From: Bradyrhizobium sp. CCBAU 51627
Lineage (GTDB): Bacteria > Pseudomonadota > Alphaproteobacteria > Rhizobiales > Xanthobacteraceae
NCBI RefSeq assembly: GCF_028128765.1
Contig: NZ_LBJG01000005.1
Coordinates: 496,001-560,000, forward strand
DNA length: 64,000 nucleotides
Direction of reading: 5' to 3'
The notes under the pieces were generated by a model that did not search any database, was not told where the DNA came from, and saw only the letters and a list, made by a program, of their open reading frames with translations. This document shows positions 44,775-52,946 of this stretch, one piece after another. Numbering within the stretch: position 1 is the first letter of the stretch; each line of letters opens with the position of its first letter. Position numbers and translations under genes: made by a program.

Positions 44775-45419
44775 ATGGCCGATCGTCGAAGTCGTTCAGT
44801 TTCCTCACGAAAACAGCCACAGCAGGCCCGCTCCAATGAGCTGGTGGCGGCCATTCTGGCTGCCGCTGTTCAGGTCCTGGCGAAGGAGGGCGCACAGCGC
44901 TTCACCACTGCGCGTGTGGCGGAGCGAGCCGGGGTGAGCGTCGGGTCGCTCTACCAATATTTTCCGAACAAGGCGGCGATCCTGTTCCGCCTGCAAAGCG
45001 ACGAGTGGCGGAATACGAGCGAGCTTCTTCGAGGCATTCTCGCGGACCGGACGAGGCCACCACCGGCGAGGCTGCGCGCGCTGGTCCACGCTTTCGTTCG
45101 CTCCGAATGCGAGGAAGCCGCGATCCGCGGCGCGCTCAGCGACGCCGCCCCGCTCTATCGTGACGCGCCCGAGGCACGGGAGGCGCGGGCGGCTGGCGAG
45201 GGCATCGTCGCAACCTTCATGCGCGAGGCACTGCCAGATGCCTCGGAAGCGAAGCGAGAGCTCGCCGGCGAGCTGATCAAGACGACGCTGGCCGCGGTGG
45301 GAAAACGGTTCTCCGAGGCGCCGCGCAGCAAGGCGGAGATCGAGCGTCACGCCGAGGGGCTGGCCGACATGTTCTGCGCCTATCTCGACGAGCTTGCGCG
45401 CCGCGGGGGACATTCCTGA
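44775..45419 (+). CDS. TetR-family transcriptional regulator
   Basis: A 214-aa repressor-type protein. The HTH is ATAVL-like: SNELVAAILAAAVQVLAKEG, then ARVAERAGVSVGSLYQYFPN, the classic TetR recognition helix. The C-terminal domain (about 85-214) is of the type seen in many rhizobial TetR proteins. It is divergent from the O-methyltransferase gene and probably binds the palindrome at 44724-44749. The ligand is unknown. Confidence 0.92.
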   Translation: MADRRSRSVSSRKQPQQARSNELVAAILAAAVQVLAKEGAQRFTTARVAERAGVSVGSLYQYFPNKAAILFRLQSDEWRNTSELLRGILADRTRPPPARLRALVHAFVRSECEEAAIRGALSDAAPLYRDAPEAREARAAGEGIVATFMREALPDASEAKRELAGELIKTTLAAVGKRFSEAPRSKAEIERHAEGLADMFCAYLDELARRGGHS

Positions 45420-45509
45420 CATCTGCATTTGCGGCTCGATATCGTTTCGGATTCCGCGGCATCATCGGTTAGCATCGCATCGCCCTTTGTCTGGATCGAG
45501 CACGGCACC

Positions 45510-46151
45510 ATGCATATCCTTCGGCCCCAGTTTCGCATCGAGGAACAGCGCGCGCTGGAGTTCGCAGGCCGGCGGGGTTTCGGCATGATCGTCGCGGCGG
45601 ATGCGAGCGGCCCGCGCGCCTCGCACGTGCCGTTCGTGCTGGCCGAGCGCGACGGGCGCACGGTCGTGCAGATCCATTTCACGGCAAGAAACCCGCTGGT
45701 CGAGCTCGCCGACGGCGTCAGACGGTTCCTGCTGATCGTTGCCGGCGACGATGCCTACATCTCCAACGACTGGTACGCCTCGTCAGACAATGTCTCGACC
45801 TGGCTTTACGAAGCCGTGCATCTGTCGGGCGTGGCGCATCTGCGCGCTCACGACGAGAATCGCGGCCATGGCGATGCGCTCCTCGCCGTCGCCGAGTCGC
45901 GACTGCCGAAACAACCGTGGACTCTTGCCCAGATGGAGCCGGGCAAGCGCGAGAGCATGCTGGGTGCGATCCGCGTCGTCGATCTCGTGGTTGATCAGAT
46001 CGAGGGGCAGGCCAAGCTCAATCAGCACAAGACCGACGCCGACCATGTTGCGGTGGCAAACCGGCTGGCACGGTCCGACGAGACCGGGCACCGGCGGTTG
46101 GCGCGGAAGATGCAGGCGCTGCGGCCGGAGCTTGGCTACGACATCTCGTGA
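45510..46151 (+). CDS. PaiB-type FMN-binding protein / transcriptional regulator
   Basis: A 213-aa protein of the PaiB family (FMN-binding split barrel). FGMIVAADASGPRASHVPF is near the N-terminus and NDWYASSDNVSTWLYEAVHLSG in the middle; the C-terminal KLNQHKTDADHVAVANRL is also conserved in the family. In Bacillus PaiB is linked to repression of sporulation and protease genes; in proteobacteria its role is unclear. ATG 45510 is the first Met that begins the family N-terminus. Confidence 0.9.
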   Translation: MHILRPQFRIEEQRALEFAGRRGFGMIVAADASGPRASHVPFVLAERDGRTVVQIHFTARNPLVELADGVRRFLLIVAGDDAYISNDWYASSDNVSTWLYEAVHLSGVAHLRAHDENRGHGDALLAVAESRLPKQPWTLAQMEPGKRESMLGAIRVVDLVVDQIEGQAKLNQHKTDADHVAVANRLARSDETGHRRLARKMQALRPELGYDIS

Positions 46152-46199
46152 TCCGCGCTATGCTTGCGCCGCGGCACGATTGCTTTTACGGACCTTTGC

Positions 46200-47012
46200 A
46201 TGCTCGTCATCTCCATTCAAAGCCAGGTGGTCCACGGCCATGTCGGCAACAGCGCCGCGGTCCACGCCATGCAGGCGGAGGGCGTGAACGTCGCCGCTGT
46301 GCCCACGACGCTGCTGTCGAACCATCCGCGCTACCCAACCTTGCGCGGGCGGGTACTCGACGCCGAGCTCGTCGCCGATCTGCTCAGGGGCGTCGAGGAG
46401 CGGAATCTGGTCGATGAAGCCGCCGTGCTCGTCACCGGCTATCTCGGCTCGCCCGACAACGCGGTCGTCATCGCTGATTTCGTCGAGCGTGCGCTGTCGC
46501 GCAATTCGAAGCTCATCTATCTCTGCGATCCCGTGATCGGAGATGACGGCCGCATCTATGTCGCTGACGGCATTCTCGACGTGGTGCGGCACCGGCTGCT
46601 GCCCGCCGCGCACCTGATCACGCCGAACCAGTTCGAGCTCGAGATGCTTTCCGGCGTCAATATCTCGGACACTGACAGCTTGCGCGCCGCGGCCGCCGCG
46701 CTTGCGGGACAACGCCGGATCGATGTCGTCGCCACCGGCTGCACGCTGGCCGACACGCCGGGAGGACAGCTGGAGACGATCCTGTGCGGGGACGGGCAAT
46801 TGTCGCGCTTTGCGACGCCGCGTCTCCCCATCCGTCCCTACGGTACCGGCGATCTGCTCGCCGCTCTGATCGCGGCTCATCTTGCCAAGGGCGCGGCGAT
46901 CGAGGCCGCCGTGCGACTTGCGGTCGAGACGATCTTCGCTGTGCTCGTTCGCACGCAGCAGGCCGGATCGGCCGAGATGCGTCTTGTGCCATTGCCGGCG
47001 TCGGGTACCTAA
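46200..47012 (+). CDS. pdxY: Pyridoxal kinase
   Basis: A 270-aa ATP-dependent kinase of the vitamin B6 salvage pathway (pyridoxal to pyridoxal 5'-phosphate). The N-terminal VHGHVGNSAA (about residues 11-20), the FELEM motif after TPNQ, and the ATP/anion-hole motif YGTGDLLAAL (about 223-232), with the catalytic Asp, are intact. GTGD marks the PdxY/PdxK type. It starts 48 bp after the PaiB gene and may be co-transcribed. A TTG at 46164 is in frame but has no support. Confidence 0.93.
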   Translation: MLVISIQSQVVHGHVGNSAAVHAMQAEGVNVAAVPTTLLSNHPRYPTLRGRVLDAELVADLLRGVEERNLVDEAAVLVTGYLGSPDNAVVIADFVERALSRNSKLIYLCDPVIGDDGRIYVADGILDVVRHRLLPAAHLITPNQFELEMLSGVNISDTDSLRAAAAALAGQRRIDVVATGCTLADTPGGQLETILCGDGQLSRFATPRLPIRPYGTGDLLAALIAAHLAKGAAIEAAVRLAVETIFAVLVRTQQAGSAEMRLVPLPASGT

Positions 47013-47019
47013 GCCTCGA

Positions 47020-48318
47020 TCAGGTCGTCCGCTTTGCGGCCGACTGTGCCGACTTCTGCGGCTTTGCCGAGCTCTTCTGCACCCGCGCGGCTTGCGCCTT
47101 CGGCGGCTTGGCGCTGGCCACAACGCGCGCCTTCTTCGGTTTGGAGTTGGCGGCTTCCTTGCGGTCGGTGGCAACGCCGCGCTTGGAGATGTATTCCTGT
47201 CCGTCGATCGGGCCGACATGTGGTGGATCGCGGTCGAGATAGGGCCGACCGATGCCAAGCGCCTTGGCGTTGGCGTCAATCCATTTCCACAGCACTTCCG
47301 TCGAGGCCCAGCGCTGGGCGCGATTGTCGCCCTTGGTGCTGACGATGTCGGCTGCCATGCCGTGACCGTAACCGCCGCGAGAGCTGCCGCCGTGATAGGA
47401 GCGATCGGACGCCGCTTTCAAGCCGCTCGCGATCGATTGCCGGTAATCGTCGCGGAACGCGCTGGTAATACCCGGCGACAGGCCGGCCGCCTCGGCCGCG
47501 AGCAGCGTGCGAAACAGCTTCTGCTTGAAGCTCTTGTCCATGCCGCCGATGACGTAGTCCATCAGCGGTATGTTGGCGTGCTCGGCCGCCTTCGGATCCT
47601 TCCAGGCAAAATCCTCATCGACGAGTTTTGTGAAGCTGCGCATCACGGTGACCATCTTGCCCTTGCGCTTGATGGTGACGGCGCGGCGGTCCTCGACCTT
47701 GATCGAGTCTTCCTTCGGCGTGCGTTGATACAGTGTCCAGAGATAGCGGTCGATGCAGGCGTCCATGGCGTAGCATTCGTCGAGCACGGCCACGGTGTCG
47801 GCGGGCGGGGGCGCCTTGCTTTCGGCCACGGGGCCGCTCGCAATCGCCGCGGGCGACAGCGCTTCCGACGGCACGACGTCGCCGGGATCGGCGGAGGCAA
47901 GTTTGATGGTGGGCTCCGGAGCAACCTCAGCCTCGCTGGCGACGGGAGCGGGTTCGGGGATAACCTCAGGCGCGGGGAAGACCGTCGGCAGCATGTCGGC
48001 TGGATCGGCCGAGGCGAGCTTGACGACGGGAGCCTCTATCTCCGGCGGTGGCGCTTCGAGTATAGCCACGCTCGGTGTCGCAGCTGCGGCTGCCGCGATG
48101 TCGGCGGTCAGCGCGATGCCATCGTCTATCGTCGCTGCGCGCGGGATGTCGGCAAGGTCGAGACGCGTGAGGTCTTTGGCACGGGAAATGGCGGCTGCAT
48201 TGGCGCCGCTGTTCTCGATCAAAGCCGGGGCATAGGCAGGGAGGGAGAGCGCCAGCCAGCCGACCATCACGGCCGAGGGGCACGAGACCGCCACAAGAAG
48301 AGACCGCCGATCATTCAT
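47020..48318 (-). CDS. M15-like D,D-peptidase domain protein, membrane-anchored
   Basis: A 432-aa envelope protein. One N-terminal membrane or signal segment (SCPSAVMVGWLALSLPAYA), then a long Ala/Pro/Glu-rich region with an internal repeat of VVKLASADPADMLP / TIKLASADPGDVVP (about 100-150). The peptidase-like domain follows (about 185-385), with GHGMAADI supplying H-x-x-x-x-D, and PPHV the second metal His, as in the VanY/M15 family. A basic Lys/Ala tail ends the protein. ATG 48318 with GGCAGGG upstream is preferred over a TTG at 48333. Probably cleaves peptidoglycan peptides. Confidence 0.82.
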   Translation of the reverse strand: MNDRRSLLVAVSCPSAVMVGWLALSLPAYAPALIENSGANAAAISRAKDLTRLDLADIPRAATIDDGIALTADIAAAAAATPSVAILEAPPPEIEAPVVKLASADPADMLPTVFPAPEVIPEPAPVASEAEVAPEPTIKLASADPGDVVPSEALSPAAIASGPVAESKAPPPADTVAVLDECYAMDACIDRYLWTLYQRTPKEDSIKVEDRRAVTIKRKGKMVTVMRSFTKLVDEDFAWKDPKAAEHANIPLMDYVIGGMDKSFKQKLFRTLLAAEAAGLSPGITSAFRDDYRQSIASGLKAASDRSYHGGSSRGGYGHGMAADIVSTKGDNRAQRWASTEVLWKWIDANAKALGIGRPYLDRDPPHVGPIDGQEYISKRGVATDRKEAANSKPKKARVVASAKPPKAQAARVQKSSAKPQKSAQSAAKRTT

Positions 48319-48584
48319 GATCCCTGCCTCCAAGGTTCGTCAGCGAACCAGATTGCACAGCCACGCACGCGGCGCGTCAATTGTTCGGAGGACGGTGTGG
48401 CAGTGCAATGGCACAAATCCCTCAAAATGGGCTTTTCGAGCCAGTGTTGCCCCAATACAACGCCGGTTCCCGCGGGAGAACATGGGCTTTTTGGCCATCA
48501 AATTGAATAAACCGAATTGACTCAATCTTGGATTGTGAGGTGCGCGGCTTGCGCGCCGGCAACGTCCGCTAGATTTGGAAGGAT

Positions 48585-48761
48585 ATGCTTGTGACATTGA
48601 AATGCCGGCTGACTGAATTTGCCGCCGACGAATCCGGCGCCACCGCGATCGAGTACGGCCTGATCGCTGCCGGCATCGCGCTCGCGATCATCGAGGTGAT
48701 CTACGCGCTCGGCACCAATCTCGTCGCTGAGCTGCAATCGCTGGCGACTGCGCTGAAATAG
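48585..48761 (+). CDS. Flp/Fap-type pilin (type IVb pilus)
   Basis: A 58-aa prepilin: a short basic leader, then the processing site in DESG-ATAIEYGLIAAGIA, with Gly before the cut and Glu at +5, followed by Tyr as in all Flp pilins, and a hydrophobic N-terminal helix (about 20-42). Flp pilins are cleaved by TadV/CpaA and assembled by the Tad system; no tad/cpa genes lie in this window. GGAAGG precedes ATG 48585. Confidence 0.88.
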   Translation: MLVTLKCRLTEFAADESGATAIEYGLIAAGIALAIIEVIYALGTNLVAELQSLATALK

Positions 48762-48805
48762 GGTGCCTCGCGGCAACCTTGCCGCCGCCAGCGCGTTGGT
48801 CGGCC

Positions 48806-49009
48806 ATGACGCATTCCTCGCTTCGTCCTATGGACGCCTTCGATCCCGCTGAGCCCGCCATCCTGCATGATCGTGTCTCCGGCACGATCATCACCTGGAC
48901 TGCCGATCAGGCCGACGACTATCGCCGGGCCAGCCGGGCACGAGGTGATGGAACCGTGGCTTGGAGAACCTATGTCTTCGACGGCTGGGGCAACGTCATG
49001 GGCGGCTGA
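48806..49009 (+). CDS. Small hypothetical protein
   Basis: A 67-aa frame downstream of the pilin gene. From Met 48830 it reads MDAFDPAEPAILHDRVSGT, then an acidic/Arg middle and a YVFDGWGNVMGG end. The start is uncertain (48806 or 48830). Codon bias is consistent with coding, but no family is recognised and there is no strong ribosome site. Confidence 0.45.
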   Translation: MTHSSLRPMDAFDPAEPAILHDRVSGTIITWTADQADDYRRASRARGDGTVAWRTYVFDGWGNVMGG

Positions 49010-49157
49010 GCGTCGAGTAGAGCCAATTCATCCAAGGCTTTGAGAGCACTAAATATATTGCCATGCGCGGCACGCGTTATTGCGATGCAGCAATGCATGT
49101 CGCAATGCAGCAAATCAGGCTTACATTTGGCTCCGAACTTTTCTTTGGAGCATCACC

Positions 49158-49412
49158 ATGAACAAGAAGACCATGTCGATCGCAGCCGCTGTCCTCGCCA
49201 TCGCGGGCTCGACTGCTACCTTCGCGGCCGAGCTGCCGACCTACGACGCCTACGGCATTCCGGCTTCGCCCGTGCAGGTCCGGGTGCTCGGCGCCGCCCA
49301 TGTCGACCAGCAAGTGGCCGCGCCTGCGACCAGTGTAACGGCGCTTCAGGCCAGCGTGCTGGCCCCGCGCAAGCTGAAGACCGCGACCGTGACCACGGGC
49401 TCCGCTCGCTAA
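49158..49412 (+). CDS. Small secreted protein of unknown function
   Basis: An 84-aa exported protein: signal peptide MNKKTMSIAAAVLAIAGSTA (cleavage near FAA), then a short mature chain, Val/Ala/Thr rich with no Cys. GGAG lies 8 nt before the ATG. A Rho-independent terminator at 49465-49489 follows, so it is probably a monocistronic transcript. No domain recognised. Confidence 0.75.
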   Translation: MNKKTMSIAAAVLAIAGSTATFAAELPTYDAYGIPASPVQVRVLGAAHVDQQVAAPATSVTALQASVLAPRKLKTATVTTGSAR

Positions 49413-49464
49413 GCTGCTGCCGTGCCGCGTTGAGAGCTCGGTGCGAAGCTTTTCACGACATCAT

Positions 49465-49489
49465 GGCCGGGCTTGTCCCGGCCTTTTTT
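49465..49489 (+). terminator. Rho-independent terminator
   Basis: Stem GGCCGGG / CCCGGCC (7 bp, perfect), loop CTTGT, then TTTTTT. It ends the small secreted-protein gene at 49158-49412. Confidence 0.9.
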
Positions 49490-49546
49490 GCGCGATCGCC
49501 GCCGCGCTGTTCGTGCTCGTGCTGAGCCTGACCTGCGGGCTCGATC

Positions 49547-50134
49547 TCAATCCCGGGTTCTTCTGAGCGATGACGTCCTCCGCATCGCGCGCAGGCTCGA
49601 CGGCGATCGGCCGTAGAGCTCGGCGAAGGCCGCGTTGAAGCGGCGCAGGCTGCCGAAGCCGGATTGGAATGCGATGTCCGTCATGGTGCGATCGCTGGTG
49701 TCGAGCAGACGCTTGGCGCGCTGGACACGCATGGTCTTGGCGAGCTGCTGTGGCGTCGCGCCGACATGGCGCTCGAACAGCCGCGCGAGATGACGCGACG
49801 AGATGCCGAGCCGCGTTGCGAGCGCCACCACGCTATCCTCGTCGAGCGCGCCCGCATTGATGAGCTTCACCGCGCGCGCGACGGTCGAGCGCGTGCCGTT
49901 CCAGGCCGGGCAGAACGGCGCGGTTTCGGGGCGGCAACGCAGGCAGGGCCGGAACCCGGCCGCTTCCGCCGCGGCTGCCGTCGGATAATAGGCGACGTTG
50001 CGCGTCAGTGGATGCTTGGCCGGGCAGACCGGACGGCAATAGATCCCCGTCGTCTTCACCGCCGTGAAGAAGCGGCCGTCATAGTTGGGATCGCGGCGCA
50101 GCCGCGCGGCATTGCAGGTCTCGAAGCTCAACAT
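49547..50134 (-). CDS. Ada-type regulator: methyl-phosphotriester domain plus AraC HTH, no methyltransferase
   Basis: A 195-aa protein with the Ada N-terminal zinc domain (YCRPVCPAKHPL and FRPCLRCRPE, giving four Cys at about 33, 37, 64 and 67) followed by an AraC-type double HTH (VVALATRLGISSRHLARLFE and MTDIAFQSGFGSLRRFNAAF). In E. coli Ada the first Cys accepts a methyl group from DNA phosphotriesters and the protein then activates the adaptive response. Here the C-terminal O6-alkylguanine methyltransferase domain is absent, so it is a pure sensor-regulator. ATG 50134 or 50152 could be the start. Confidence 0.9.
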   Translation of the reverse strand: MLSFETCNAARLRRDPNYDGRFFTAVKTTGIYCRPVCPAKHPLTRNVAYYPTAAAAEAAGFRPCLRCRPETAPFCPAWNGTRSTVARAVKLINAGALDEDSVVALATRLGISSRHLARLFERHVGATPQQLAKTMRVQRAKRLLDTSDRTMTDIAFQSGFGSLRRFNAAFAELYGRSPSSLRAMRRTSSLRRTRD

Positions 50135-50261
50135 CCGCAGATGATAGCGCATAGCGGTGCGGGTGGAAGCGGTGTGGGATGACCGAGTCCGATAGTGGCG
50201 AGCCGCAGCACGCGTCCCGGCCTAGAACGCGCTCCCTCACATCAATGCAAGGGAGCGTATC

Positions 50262-50678
50262 GTGAGCGGCTCGAAGGATATCGTGCTCAATGCCTGGAAG
50301 ATTTTTTCGTCACGCGATGCGGATCGCATTGCGGCGCTGTTCACTGACGAGGCCGAATGGATCGCGCCGAAAGGCAACGCCACAGCGGTGGCGCTCGATC
50401 ACACCGACCACATGGTCGGGGCGAGGCAGATCGCGCGCTTCATCGCCGATGACATGCACAAGATGTTTTCCGGGATCGATATCGCATTTCGCGGCGTCTA
50501 CGCCGATGGCGACACTGTGATCGTGGAAGAGCGGATGCGCGCGACGCTCGCTGGTGGCAAGCCATATGAGAACGATTACTGCTTCGTGTTCACGGTCGCC
50601 GGCGGTCGCATCCGCGAGGTGCGGGAATACATGGATACGCGCAAGGGATGGCGCATGGTGTTCGGCGACGACGCCTGA
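50262..50678 (+). CDS. SnoaL-like / nuclear transport factor 2-fold protein
   Basis: A 138-aa protein of the NTF2-like fold: NAWKIFSSRDADRIAALFTD at the start, an aromatic-acidic core (VYADGDTVIVEERMRATLAG) and YCFVFTVAGGRIREVREYMD at the end, the pattern of the SnoaL/ketosteroid-isomerase-like superfamily. Members are small enzymes or binding proteins; no particular activity can be inferred. GTG 50262 follows GGGAGCG. It is divergent from the Ada-type regulator and may be its target. Confidence 0.8.
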   Translation: MSGSKDIVLNAWKIFSSRDADRIAALFTDEAEWIAPKGNATAVALDHTDHMVGARQIARFIADDMHKMFSGIDIAFRGVYADGDTVIVEERMRATLAGGKPYENDYCFVFTVAGGRIREVREYMDTRKGWRMVFGDDA

Positions 50679-50750
50679 TGCCGGCCTCACATTCTCTCCG
50701 CGTGCCAGCCCTGCAAGAGCGTGGGTTGAGCTGACGCGCACACTCGCATA

Positions 50751-51683
50751 ATGGCGTGGCCCATGGATCAGCGGACGAGCGGCGCTGGCGCTCTCACTCA
50801 GAAGAACGATGCGAGGCAGGCGCTGCTCGGCGTCGTCTGCGGGCTGTCGGCTGCGTTGTTCTGGGCGCTCGGCTTTGCCGGCACGCGGCACGGGTTGAAG
50901 GTCGGCTTCACGCCGGTGGATCTTCTGGTGCACCGCTATGTCTGGTCGGGCATCGCCTTCCTGCCGCTGGTCGCGCGCGCCGGCATCTCGGATCTCTGCG
51001 GCATCGGCTGGGCGAGGGGCCTCGTGCTGATGGTGCTCGGCGGGCCCGTGATGTCCCTGATCTCCTACACCGGCTTCCTGTTCGTGCCGCTCGGCCATGG
51101 CAGCGTGATCCAGCCGTCCTGCGCGACGCTCGGCGGTTTGCTGTTCGCCGCGCTGTTCCTGAAGGAGCGAATCTCCACCTCGCGGCTCGTCGGCGCGATC
51201 GTCATCGTCGGCGGGCTCGGGGTGATCGGCGCGGAATCGATCGGCCATATCGGCATCGACGGCGTGCAGGGCGATCTGATCTTCGTGCTGACCGGCCTGA
51301 TGTTTGCAGGCTTCGGCGCGCTGCTGCGGCACTGGCGCGTCTCGGCGGTGCCGGCGGCGCTCGTCATCAATGCGCTGTCGCTGCTGCTGCTGCCGATCTA
51401 CATCGCGACCGTCGGTCTCGCCCATGTCGCCGCGATCGGCGTCACCGAGAATACGATCCAGGCGCTGGCGCAGGGCGTGCTCGCAGGCCCCGCGGCGCTC
51501 TATCTCTTCGCCGTCTCGGTGCAGCGCCTCGGCGTCGCGCGCGCGGCGGTGTTCCCGGCCTGCGTGCCGGCGCTGACGCTGATCAGCGGATGGCTGCTGC
51601 TCGGCGAGCCGCCGACGTCATTGCAGACCGCAGGCCTCGTGACGGTGCTATGCGGATTCTACCTCGCGCAAAGGCAGAGGTAG
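50751..51683 (+). CDS. EamA-family (DMT) transporter
   Basis: A 310-aa inner-membrane protein with ten hydrophobic helices in two repeats of five. Helix 1 (LLGVVCGLSAALFWALGFAG) and the internal repeat start (GDLIFVLTGLMFAGFGALLR) show the EamA duplication, and the conserved Pro/Glu-containing LKERIS and LLGEPPTSLQ ends are present. The family exports amino acids, metabolites or drugs. ATG 50751 or 50763 are both possible. Substrate unknown. Confidence 0.92.
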   Translation: MAWPMDQRTSGAGALTQKNDARQALLGVVCGLSAALFWALGFAGTRHGLKVGFTPVDLLVHRYVWSGIAFLPLVARAGISDLCGIGWARGLVLMVLGGPVMSLISYTGFLFVPLGHGSVIQPSCATLGGLLFAALFLKERISTSRLVGAIVIVGGLGVIGAESIGHIGIDGVQGDLIFVLTGLMFAGFGALLRHWRVSAVPAALVINALSLLLLPIYIATVGLAHVAAIGVTENTIQALAQGVLAGPAALYLFAVSVQRLGVARAAVFPACVPALTLISGWLLLGEPPTSLQTAGLVTVLCGFYLAQRQR

Positions 51684-51855
51684 GAAAAACCGCGAAAACA
51701 ACCCCATGCACAGTAGAAATGCTTACGTTTTTCGGATTTCGGATATGGCGAATGACGGTTGACCCGTCGGGCAAAACAGGGGCATGATGCGAGGGTGGGC
51801 GGCTGCGCGGGTCGGCGGGGCGTCCTCCACCGCAAGGTCCGCATCAGCCGGCGCC

Positions 51856-52206
51856 TCACGCCTTCTTCACGAACTCCGATTTCAGGTTCATGGCGCCGAT
51901 GCCGTCGATCTTGCAGGCGATGTTATGGCCGTCGGTTGCGTCCTGGAGGCGGATGTTGCGGACCTTGGTGCCGCCCTTGACCACCGACGAGGAGCCCTTG
52001 ACCTTGAGGTCCTTCATCACGATGACGCTGTCGCCATCGCTGAGCAGGTTGCCATGGGCATCGCGCACGCCCGACGCCTGCGGCACTGGAGCGGCCGCAT
52101 CGCCCGCAGCGCTCCATTCATGGGCGCATTCGGGGCAGACCCAGAGATCGCGATCCTGGTAGGCGTGTTCCGATTGGCAGTTCGGGCATTTGGTGGCGTC
52201 GGTCAT
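51856..52206 (-). CDS. YjdM/PhnA-family zinc-ribbon protein
   Basis: A 116-aa cytoplasmic protein. A zinc ribbon ([21 protein letters not shown], about residues 8-28, shown here as two C-x2-C pairs) is joined to the PhnA domain with [20 protein letters not shown] and the LKSEFVKKA end, as in the alkylphosphonate-uptake-operon protein YjdM. Its biochemical role is unknown; it is not phosphonoacetate hydrolase. It follows the membrane-protein gene at 52251 by 44 bp and may share its FixK-dependent transcript. Confidence 0.9.
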   Translation of the reverse strand: MTDATKCPNCQSEHAYQDRDLWVCPECAHEWSAAGDAAAPVPQASGVRDAHGNLLSDGDSVIVMKDLKVKGSSSVVKGGTKVRNIRLQDATDGHNIACKIDGIGAMNLKSEFVKKA

Positions 52207-52250
52207 GATGGGTCTCTATCTCGAAGCTGGAGAGTGGAAACGGGCGGGCG

Positions 52251-52424
52251 TCAGCGAAACAGCGCGACGAAGATCACATAGAGCCAGCCCAGGAGCCCGT
52301 GGATGATCGCCCACAGGATCGAATGGTTGTTGGTATAGGAGATCGCGATGGCGAGCGCGGAGCCGAAGCCCACACCGTATTTCGCGCCCTCGACGCGGAC
52401 GCCGTAATAGCGATTGCCGTTCAT
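52251..52424 (-). CDS. Small membrane protein, FixK-box controlled
   Basis: A 57-aa protein with one or two hydrophobic segments (GVGFGSALAIAISYT and ILWAIIHGLLGWLYVIFVAL). AAGGA lies ahead of ATG 52424. The FixK/FNR box at 52483-52496 is about 60 bp upstream, centred near -41 from a start expected about 25 nt before the ATG, so microaerobic expression is likely. It is followed on the same strand by the YjdM-like gene. Function unknown. Confidence 0.75.
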   Translation of the reverse strand: MNGNRYYGVRVEGAKYGVGFGSALAIAISYTNNHSILWAIIHGLLGWLYVIFVALFR

Positions 52425-52482
52425 GGTCGTCCTTCCCCAACGATTGCGCTGCATCTCTTCCTACGCGCATCGCGCCGGCCCC

Positions 52483-52496
52483 TTGATGCAGATCAA
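52483..52496. promoter_or_regulatory. FixK/FNR box, bidirectional
   Basis: TTGAT-GCAG-ATCAA is a perfect FNR/FixK anaerobox. It is nearly equidistant from the two divergent starts (52424 leftward, 52560 rightward), allowing class II activation at about -41 on both sides with leaders of roughly 25-30 nt. Confidence 0.85.
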
Positions 52497-52559
52497 TTGG
52501 CCGCCCTGCGCTGCGACTTACGCTTATCAACTCATCGAAGCGAAGGCGAGGGCGGAGCG

Positions 52560-52919
52560 ATGTCGCGCAGCATTCGAATTTACGTCGGCCTCGCCATTCT
52601 GATCGCGTTGTCGATCCTGTTTCTCTTCAGTGTCGTCCACACCGCGGCCGGCGCGTCAAGGCCGTCGCTGCGCAAGGTCTCGGAAGGACATCGCCTCGCG
52701 CAGGCCTGGTGTCAACCGTGCCACGCCATCGAGCCGGGCATGTCCGGCTTCTTCGACCTGGCTCCGAGCTTCCAGGCCGTTGCCGACCGTAACGGCACCA
52801 CCGCGCTCTCGCTCAAGGTGTTCTGGCGAACCAGCCACCACGACATGCCCAACCTCGTGATTGCGCCCGATCAGGCCGATGCGCTGTCGGAGTACATCCT
52901 GAGCCTGAAGAGCAGTTGA
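52560..52919 (+). CDS. Membrane-anchored or secreted monohaem cytochrome c, FixK-box controlled
   Basis: A 119-aa protein: an N-terminal hydrophobic segment (IYVGLAILIALSILFLFSVV), the haem motif CQPCH (about residues 51-55) and a distal Met in SHHDMPNL (about 96). This is a small class I cytochrome c, in the periplasm or tethered to the inner membrane. The FixK box 64 bp upstream indicates expression at low oxygen, as for respiratory cytochromes in Bradyrhizobium. GGAG precedes the ATG. Confidence 0.88.
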   Translation: MSRSIRIYVGLAILIALSILFLFSVVHTAAGASRPSLRKVSEGHRLAQAWCQPCHAIEPGMSGFFDLAPSFQAVADRNGTTALSLKVFWRTSHHDMPNLVIAPDQADALSEYILSLKSS

Positions 52920-52946
52920 CGGCGCCGGGTCGCCAGGGTCCTTGCA

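Noticed and set aside
46158..47279. Minus-strand frame (373 aa) opposite pdxY
   Set aside because: Shadow; the plus strand encodes a complete pyridoxal kinase.
51700..51790. Sequence around TTGACCCGTCGGGC, thought to be a dispersed repeat
   Set aside because: Only one copy is in the window and I cannot confirm recurrence without a genome search.
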